64,000 bases of DNA. It comes from Tateyamaria sp947503385. Its GTDB lineage: Bacteria > Pseudomonadota > Alphaproteobacteria > Rhodobacterales > Rhodobacteraceae. Of the stretch, positions 59,554-64,000 are shown piece by piece. The notes under the pieces are model-generated. The model saw only the letters and a list, made by a program, of their open reading frames with translations, was not told the origin of the DNA and made no database searches. Every line of letters starts with the position of its first letter. Within the stretch, counting starts at the first letter, position 1. The translations under genes and the position numbers were made by a program. The stretch is from positions 248,001 through 312,000 of the forward strand of contig NZ_JBNFZM010000001.1 of NCBI RefSeq assembly GCF_051195235.1. Reading direction: 5' to 3'.

Positions 59554-61313
59554 GATACGCCTCCCGCACCCGCTGGCGCACGCGCGATTTCCTGATGGTT
59601 CTTGACCGTTGACCGCAGCACCTCGTCCTTGGGCCCAAAGGCAGAGCGGATGCCATTTTCGATCACCAGCAAGAGGTCGCATTCCTGAATGGCAGCCGGT
59701 CTGTGCGCCATGATGATGACCGACCGGCCTTCGGATTTAAGCTGCCGGATGGCTTGGTTCAGCGCCTGCGTGCCGATGTTGTCAAGGTTCGAGTTCGGTT
59801 CGTCCAGCACAAGGATGACCGGATCATCATAAAGCGCGCGGGCCAGCCCGATCCGCTGAATCTGCCCGCCTGACAGCCGCTGCTGGCTGGCGCTGATGCG
59901 GGTGTCGTAGCCTTCGGGCAGTTCAAGGATCATCTCGTGCGCGGCGGCCTTCTTGGCGGCGGCGACCACCTTGGTCGCGTCTGGGTCCGTGGACAGGCGG
60001 GCAATGTTTTCGGCAATGGTGCCGTCGAACAATTGTACCCGTTGGGGGAGGTAGCCGATGTGCTGACCCAGCACAGCCGGTTCGTATTGATCCAGCGCCG
60101 CCGCATCCAGCCGGATCGTGCCGCCCGCAGGACGCCATACGCCTGTCAGACAGCGGGCAAGCGTGGACTTGCCAGCACCGGACGGGCCAATAACGCCCAT
60201 CGCCTTGCCCGGCGGCAGATCAAAATCAAGACTGCGCAACGCCGCCGTTTTTTCACCGGGCGGCACAACGGTCAGCGATTTGGCGACCAGTCGCGCCTTG
60301 GGCTTCGGCAAGGCAGTTTTGCGCCCCTCAACACCCACAGTGCTCAACAATTCAGCGAGGGCATTCCAGCCCTTGACCCCACGCTGGACCACGGGCCACT
60401 GGGTTAACATCTGTTCGATCGGCGCCAAGGCGCGGCCCAGCAGGATCGAACCTGCGATCATCGCACCCGGCGTCATCTGGTTCTGCAGCACAAGATACGC
60501 GCCCAGACCCAGCATGGCGCTTTGCAGAAACAAGCGCATCGATTTTGTCATGGCGGTGAAACCACCGCCAACATCCGTCGCCCGCATCTGCTCTTCGAGC
60601 GCAACACTGCGCGCCTTTTGCCAGCGATCAAAGGACGCGTCGCGCATCCCCATGGCTTGCACCATTTCGGCCTCTGTGCGCAGTTGATCTGACATATTCG
60701 TCGCCACCTGACCGGCATAACCCGCCTTGAGCTGCGGTGTACGGGACAGAAACTGGTTCGCGAGTGCGATCAGTATCAAAAGCGTGCCACCCCCGACAGC
60801 AAGCCAGCCCAGCATCGGGTGGAACATGAAAATTCCGGCGATAAAGATCGGTGTCCAAGGCAGGTCGAACATCGCCATCAACACGGGCGAGGTCATAAAC
60901 CGCTGAACAGCCTCAAGATCGGCAAGCCCGGTCTGCGACCGCATGTCGGGGGCCACAGCCGATTTCCGCACCACCGCGTCAAATACCCGCCGGTCCAGAG
61001 ACGCCTGAAACCGCGCACCGGCACGGGCCATGATACGCCCGCGCGCGTAATCCAGAATGCCCATGATCCCGTAGAGAAACGCCACAAGCAGCGACAGCGC
61101 CACAAGCGTTTCATAACTGCGGCTGCCGAGCACCCGGTCGTAGACCTGCAACATATACATCGGCCCGGTGAGCATCAGCAGATTGGCAAACATGCTGAAC
61201 AACCCGACCGTCCAATACAATCCCCGGCTTTGACTACGCGCCGCGCGCAACTCTGACTGGCCTTGATTCATTGCTTTATCCTGCATCGGCGCCTTTTTGC
61301 CCGCTTCGGGCAT
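59550..61313 (-). CDS. type I secretion ABC transporter (PrtD type)
   Basis: 587 residues: membrane domain (about 35-310; LYWTVGLFSMFANLLMLTGP, MLQVYDRVLGSRSYETL) and ATPase domain (about 340-565) with Walker A GPSGAGKSTLARCL, signature LSGGQIQRIGLARAL, Walker B VILVLDEPNSNLD and His switch IIMAHRPA. It lacks the C39-like N-terminal domain, as in exporters of RTX proteins and proteases. The ATG at 61313 was chosen; a start at 61271 would trim 14 residues. It is the first gene of a two-gene unit. Confidence 0.92.
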   Translation of the reverse strand: MPEAGKKAPMQDKAMNQGQSELRAARSQSRGLYWTVGLFSMFANLLMLTGPMYMLQVYDRVLGSRSYETLVALSLLVAFLYGIMGILDYARGRIMARAGARFQASLDRRVFDAVVRKSAVAPDMRSQTGLADLEAVQRFMTSPVLMAMFDLPWTPIFIAGIFMFHPMLGWLAVGGGTLLILIALANQFLSRTPQLKAGYAGQVATNMSDQLRTEAEMVQAMGMRDASFDRWQKARSVALEEQMRATDVGGGFTAMTKSMRLFLQSAMLGLGAYLVLQNQMTPGAMIAGSILLGRALAPIEQMLTQWPVVQRGVKGWNALAELLSTVGVEGRKTALPKPKARLVAKSLTVVPPGEKTAALRSLDFDLPPGKAMGVIGPSGAGKSTLARCLTGVWRPAGGTIRLDAAALDQYEPAVLGQHIGYLPQRVQLFDGTIAENIARLSTDPDATKVVAAAKKAAAHEMILELPEGYDTRISASQQRLSGGQIQRIGLARALYDDPVILVLDEPNSNLDNIGTQALNQAIRQLKSEGRSVIIMAHRPAAIQECDLLLVIENGIRSAFGPKDEVLRSTVKNHQEIARAPAGAGGVS

Positions 61314-61452
61314 GGCCTTGTCGCCGCGCCACCTTTGGCGCATTTTTCGTGTCACGCAAGTGCCACAACCCTTCATTTCCCTCGGTCGCCCTATGGGCAT
61401 TTGCCACGAAGGTATTAAGTGGGTGCTTACGCGTGTTGTTCGGAGATTTCCA

Positions 61453-62214
61453 TTGGCGCATTTGAAACCGGCGATACGCCTGACGGTTCTTGTTGTTTTT
61501 TTGACAGGCTTGGCGGCCTGTGGCGGTAATACGCCCGCTGCCACGTCGCCGGATGGCGTTTTTGATCCCTACGAGACCCAGAACCGCAAAGTGCACGCGT
61601 TCAACCGGGGTCTGGACCGTACCTTGGTCCGGCCTGCGGCCATCGGCTATTCGACCGTTTTGCCGGACGAGATCGAGGACAGCATTGGCCAGTTTGCCAG
61701 CAACCTTGGCGAGCCATCCGTGATGGTCAACAGCCTGCTACAGGGCGATTTGCGCGGCGCAGGCCTTTCTACCGTCCGCTTTCTGACCAATTCCACGCTC
61801 GGCATTTTCGGCCTTGCCGACGTGGCGGCGGAATTCAATCTGCCGGAACACGATACCGACTTTGGCGAAACGCTCCATGTCTGGGGCGCACGCGAAGGTC
61901 CGTATCTTGAACTGCCCGTCCTTGGCCCATCGAATGTGCGCGACACCACCGGCATGATCGTGGACCTGTTCACCAACCCGCTGAGCTATGTGATCGACGA
62001 GCCTGAGCGTTACTACGGGACCGCGGCGGGCGTCGCCGCCGGGCTGAGCACGCGGGGCAGGTTTACTGAAACCGTCGACAGTATCCTCTACGAAAGTGCT
62101 GACAGCTATGCGCAGGCGCGCCTGATCTATCTGCAAAACCGCAGGTTTGAACTGGGGGCCGATGACCCCGGCAACACCATTGACCCGTTTGCCCTGGATA
62201 CGGAGGGATTCTGA
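61453..62214 (+). CDS. mlaA: MlaA-type (VacJ) outer-membrane lipoprotein
   Basis: 253 residues. TTG 61453 is the likely start (LAHLKPAIRL), with CGGAG eight bases upstream. A lipobox LVVFLTGLAACGG is followed by the MlaA core: DPYETQNRKVHAFNRGLDRT, YSTVLPDEIEDSIGQFASNL, NSTLGIFGLADVAAEF, YLELPVLGPSNVRDTTGMIV. It removes stray phospholipid from the outer leaflet and passes it to MlaC. mlaC follows with ATGA-type overlap; MlaFED is not present in the window. Confidence 0.93.
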   Translation: MAHLKPAIRLTVLVVFLTGLAACGGNTPAATSPDGVFDPYETQNRKVHAFNRGLDRTLVRPAAIGYSTVLPDEIEDSIGQFASNLGEPSVMVNSLLQGDLRGAGLSTVRFLTNSTLGIFGLADVAAEFNLPEHDTDFGETLHVWGAREGPYLELPVLGPSNVRDTTGMIVDLFTNPLSYVIDEPERYYGTAAGVAAGLSTRGRFTETVDSILYESADSYAQARLIYLQNRRFELGADDPGNTIDPFALDTEGF

Positions 62215-62804
62215 TGATTGACCGTCGTTTCTTTATCGCTGGTGTGGGGACCGCACTGCTTGTGCCGCCGCTGCCTGCGCTTGCACTGAACGCAAACGGC
62301 GCGAGCCGTCTGGTTGACGGCCTTGTGGCGGACATCAACACTGTGATCGCTTCGGGCAAGGGTGAAAACGCGATGTTTCGCGATTTTGAGCGCATTTTTG
62401 CCCGCTACAGCGACACCTCCTACATCGCCGCCTACGCGATGGGCGTGGACGGGCGTCGCGCCTCGAACGCGCAAAAGCGGGCGTTCTCCAACGCGTTTCA
62501 GGGCTATATATCGCGCAAATACGGCAAACGGTTCCGGGAGTTCATCGGCGGGCGGCTTGAGGTCAACGACGTCAAACAGGTCAAGACCTGGTACGAAGTC
62601 CGCACAACCGCGTTCTTGCGGGGTGAATCGCCGTTCAATGTGACGTTCCACGTGTCGGATCGGTCGGGCAAGCCGCTGTTCTTCAACATGTTCATCGAAG
62701 GCATCAACCTGCTTTTGACCGAACGGACCGAAGTGGGCGCGCTGCTGGACCGCAACGGCGGCAACATCGACGCCATGATCTCGGCCCTGTCAAAAGCGGG
62801 TTAA
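62214..62804 (+). CDS. mlaC: MlaC-type periplasmic phospholipid-binding protein
   Basis: 196 residues with a twin-arginine-like signal (MIDRRFFIAGVGTALLVPPL). The mature part matches the Ttg2/MlaC family: FARYSDTSYIAAYAMGVDGR, FSNAFQGYISRKYGKRF, FNVTFHVSDRSGKPLFFNMF. It carries a phospholipid between MlaA and the inner-membrane MlaFED complex. Its ATG overlaps the mlaA stop. A Tat-type signal for MlaC is worth noting. Confidence 0.92.
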   Translation: MIDRRFFIAGVGTALLVPPLPALALNANGASRLVDGLVADINTVIASGKGENAMFRDFERIFARYSDTSYIAAYAMGVDGRRASNAQKRAFSNAFQGYISRKYGKRFREFIGGRLEVNDVKQVKTWYEVRTTAFLRGESPFNVTFHVSDRSGKPLFFNMFIEGINLLLTERTEVGALLDRNGGNIDAMISALSKAG

Positions 62805-62810
62805 GCCCAG

Positions 62811-64000
62811 TCAGCGATCGCTGCCGGACACATTGTCGTTGGGCCGACCCGGCTCACCGATGCTGCCCAGAATATCGCGCACCAGCATTTCGATCAGCCC
62901 TTCGGTCGAACTGGGCACCTCGCGGCGTCCCGGTTGCGTTTGCGGCTGGGGCTGCGGTGTCTGGTTGCGCAGCTGTGCGGGCACATTTCCGGGCAAAGGC
63001 CGGACCGGCACGCCGTCATGTACGCGGATCATCGCCTCGCGCCAGATTTCCGCCGGCAGGCCGCCACCCGTGACGCCTGTGAGCGGCGTATTGTCGTCAT
63101 ACCCCATCCAGACACCCGCCACGTAATCGGCAGTGAACCCGATAAACCATGCGTCCCGCGCCGCCTGCGTCGTGCCCGTCTTGCCCGCCGCCGGGCGGCC
63201 CGGCAGTTGCGCGCGCGCACCGGTGCCTTGGCTCACCACCTGCTCCATCATCCAGATGAGTTGGGCCGCCGCATCCTCTTGGATCACCCGTTCGCCAATA
63301 CCGCCACCGGTGCCCATCAAGGGCGCGTCGTCGCCCTTGAGCCTTAATTCCACCAGACCGTAGGGCGTCACGGACGACCCACCGTTCAGGATACCCGCAT
63401 AGGCGCCAGTCATCTCCAGCAGATTGCTTTCGGATGCGCCCAGTGCCAAAGCAGGTCCAGCGGCGAGATCGCTTTCAATGCCGAACTGGCTCGCCACCTG
63501 CCGGACAAGGTCACGGCCCACGCTTTCCGAGACTTTGACGGCGGGGATGTTCAGGCTTTGCTCCAGTGCGCGGGCCAGTGTCACGCGGCCCTCATACCGA
63601 CCGGTGTAGTTCTTGGGCGACCAAGGGCCGGAACCGGGAATGTTGATGGTCAGCGGTTCATCTTCGACCGTGTCGAGTGGCGAATACCCCAGATCAAGCG
63701 CTGCGGCATAGACAAAGGGCTTAAACGCTGATCCGGTCTGCCGTTCAGCTTGGATCGCGCGGTTGAACACACCGGCAACGCGGGTCTCGCGCCCACCGAC
63801 CATGGCGCGCACTGCGCCATCCGCGCTCATCACCACGATAGCGGCCTGCGCCTTGGACCCTTCGCGAACCTTGGTTTCGAAGACCGTGCTGATCGCTTCT
63901 TCTGCCGCTTTCTGGATGCGCTGGTCCAACGTGGTAGAGATCACCACGTCTTCGGTCGTGTTGCGGGTGAAAAACTCAGGGCCGGACGCCATAACCCAAT
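62811..64000 (-). CDS. class A penicillin-binding protein, C-terminal part (5' end outside window)
   Basis: About 395 residues are visible and the frame stays open to the right edge. The transpeptidase domain shows the three active motifs: SxxK in TGSAFKPFVYA, SxN in SLNIPAVKV and KTG in AGKTGTTQAARDAW. The C-terminal tail is Pro/Gln-rich. The glycosyltransferase half should lie outside the window, so PBP1A-type class is inferred from VISTTLDQRIQKAAEEAIST preceding the domain. It crosslinks peptidoglycan strands. It lies 6 bp after the convergent mlaC stop. Confidence 0.92.
   Translation of the reverse strand, partial: WVMASGPEFFTRNTTEDVVISTTLDQRIQKAAEEAISTVFETKVREGSKAQAAIVVMSADGAVRAMVGGRETRVAGVFNRAIQAERQTGSAFKPFVYAAALDLGYSPLDTVEDEPLTINIPGSGPWSPKNYTGRYEGRVTLARALEQSLNIPAVKVSESVGRDLVRQVASQFGIESDLAAGPALALGASESNLLEMTGAYAGILNGGSSVTPYGLVELRLKGDDAPLMGTGGGIGERVIQEDAAAQLIWMMEQVVSQGTGARAQLPGRPAAGKTGTTQAARDAWFIGFTADYVAGVWMGYDDNTPLTGVTGGGLPAEIWREAMIRVHDGVPVRPLPGNVPAQLRNQTPQPQPQTQPGRREVPSSTEGLIEMLVRDILGSIGEPGRPNDNVSGSDR

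Noticed and set aside
1..64000. CRISPR arrays, insertion sequences, prophage genes
   Set aside because: No regularly spaced repeats, transposase or phage motifs were seen on either strand.

Overview
The window is a stretch of chromosome from a marine alphaproteobacterium of the Rhodobacteraceae (Roseobacter group). This rests on G+C-rich codon use, a TIGR02300 'FYDLN' protein, an ethylmalonyl-CoA-pathway malyl-CoA lyase, the TauR/Tpa/Xsc/Pta taurine pathway joined to a SoeABC-type sulfite dehydrogenase, and short intergenic repeats of a kind common in this family. The species cannot be named from the sequence. There is no prophage, CRISPR array, transposase or plasmid function; most of the window is ordinary chromosome with some accessory catabolic blocks.

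Layout. 1-6.4 kb: the 3' end of pyruvate kinase, rpmI-rplT with a clear terminator, a BLUF blue-light sensor, two paralogous membrane-anchored OmpA-domain proteins with two small companions, and pheS without pheT. 6.4-14.8 kb: a secreted esterase, a stomatin/NfeD pair, a four-gene D-amino-acid block (dgcN, dgcA, a cysteine hydrolase and a class IV aminotransferase), an unrecognised membrane protein and malyl-CoA lyase. 14.9-24.8 kb: regulators and housekeeping genes (Lrp/LysE, AraC-GyrI, accA, a PAS histidine kinase, GntR, a zinc metallopeptidase, FYDLN), plus tRNA-Ala(GGC) followed by a duplicated copy of its 3' end.

24.8-43.7 kb is the most coherent system. TauABC imports taurine. Tpa transaminates it to sulfoacetaldehyde. 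Xsc converts sulfoacetaldehyde to sulfite and acetyl phosphate. Pta and an AckA-like kinase process acetyl phosphate. SoeABC oxidises sulfite with electrons passed to the quinone pool. TauR, a MocR-type regulator, lies directly before xsc. Two pairs of direct repeats, CTGGCYYTAM, both phased at exactly 23 bp, lie before tpa and before xsc and are probable TauR operators. Hairpin-plus-T terminators inside the cluster (tauA/tauBC and xsc/pta) suggest built-in expression steps. A LysR-controlled block (SnoaL-like, DJ-1/PfpI and EamA genes) sits between tpa and tauR. A 69-codon membrane ORF lies between soeA and soeB with ATGA overlaps at both ends, and its 3' third is made from an intergenic repeat.

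43.7-64 kb: dapA, a large Slt-type transglycosylase, a divergent pair that together resembles a split MnmC, a hot-dog dehydratase, an OmpA lipoprotein, an Ada-like protein without its N-terminal metal domain, a Hint-domain protein, the nth/adenosine kinase/GNAT operon, a type I secretion ABC/HlyD pair, mlaA-mlaC, and the 3' part of a class A penicillin-binding protein gene that runs off the right edge. Nine convergent gene pairs overlap tail to tail, six of them by exactly four bases (YTAG).
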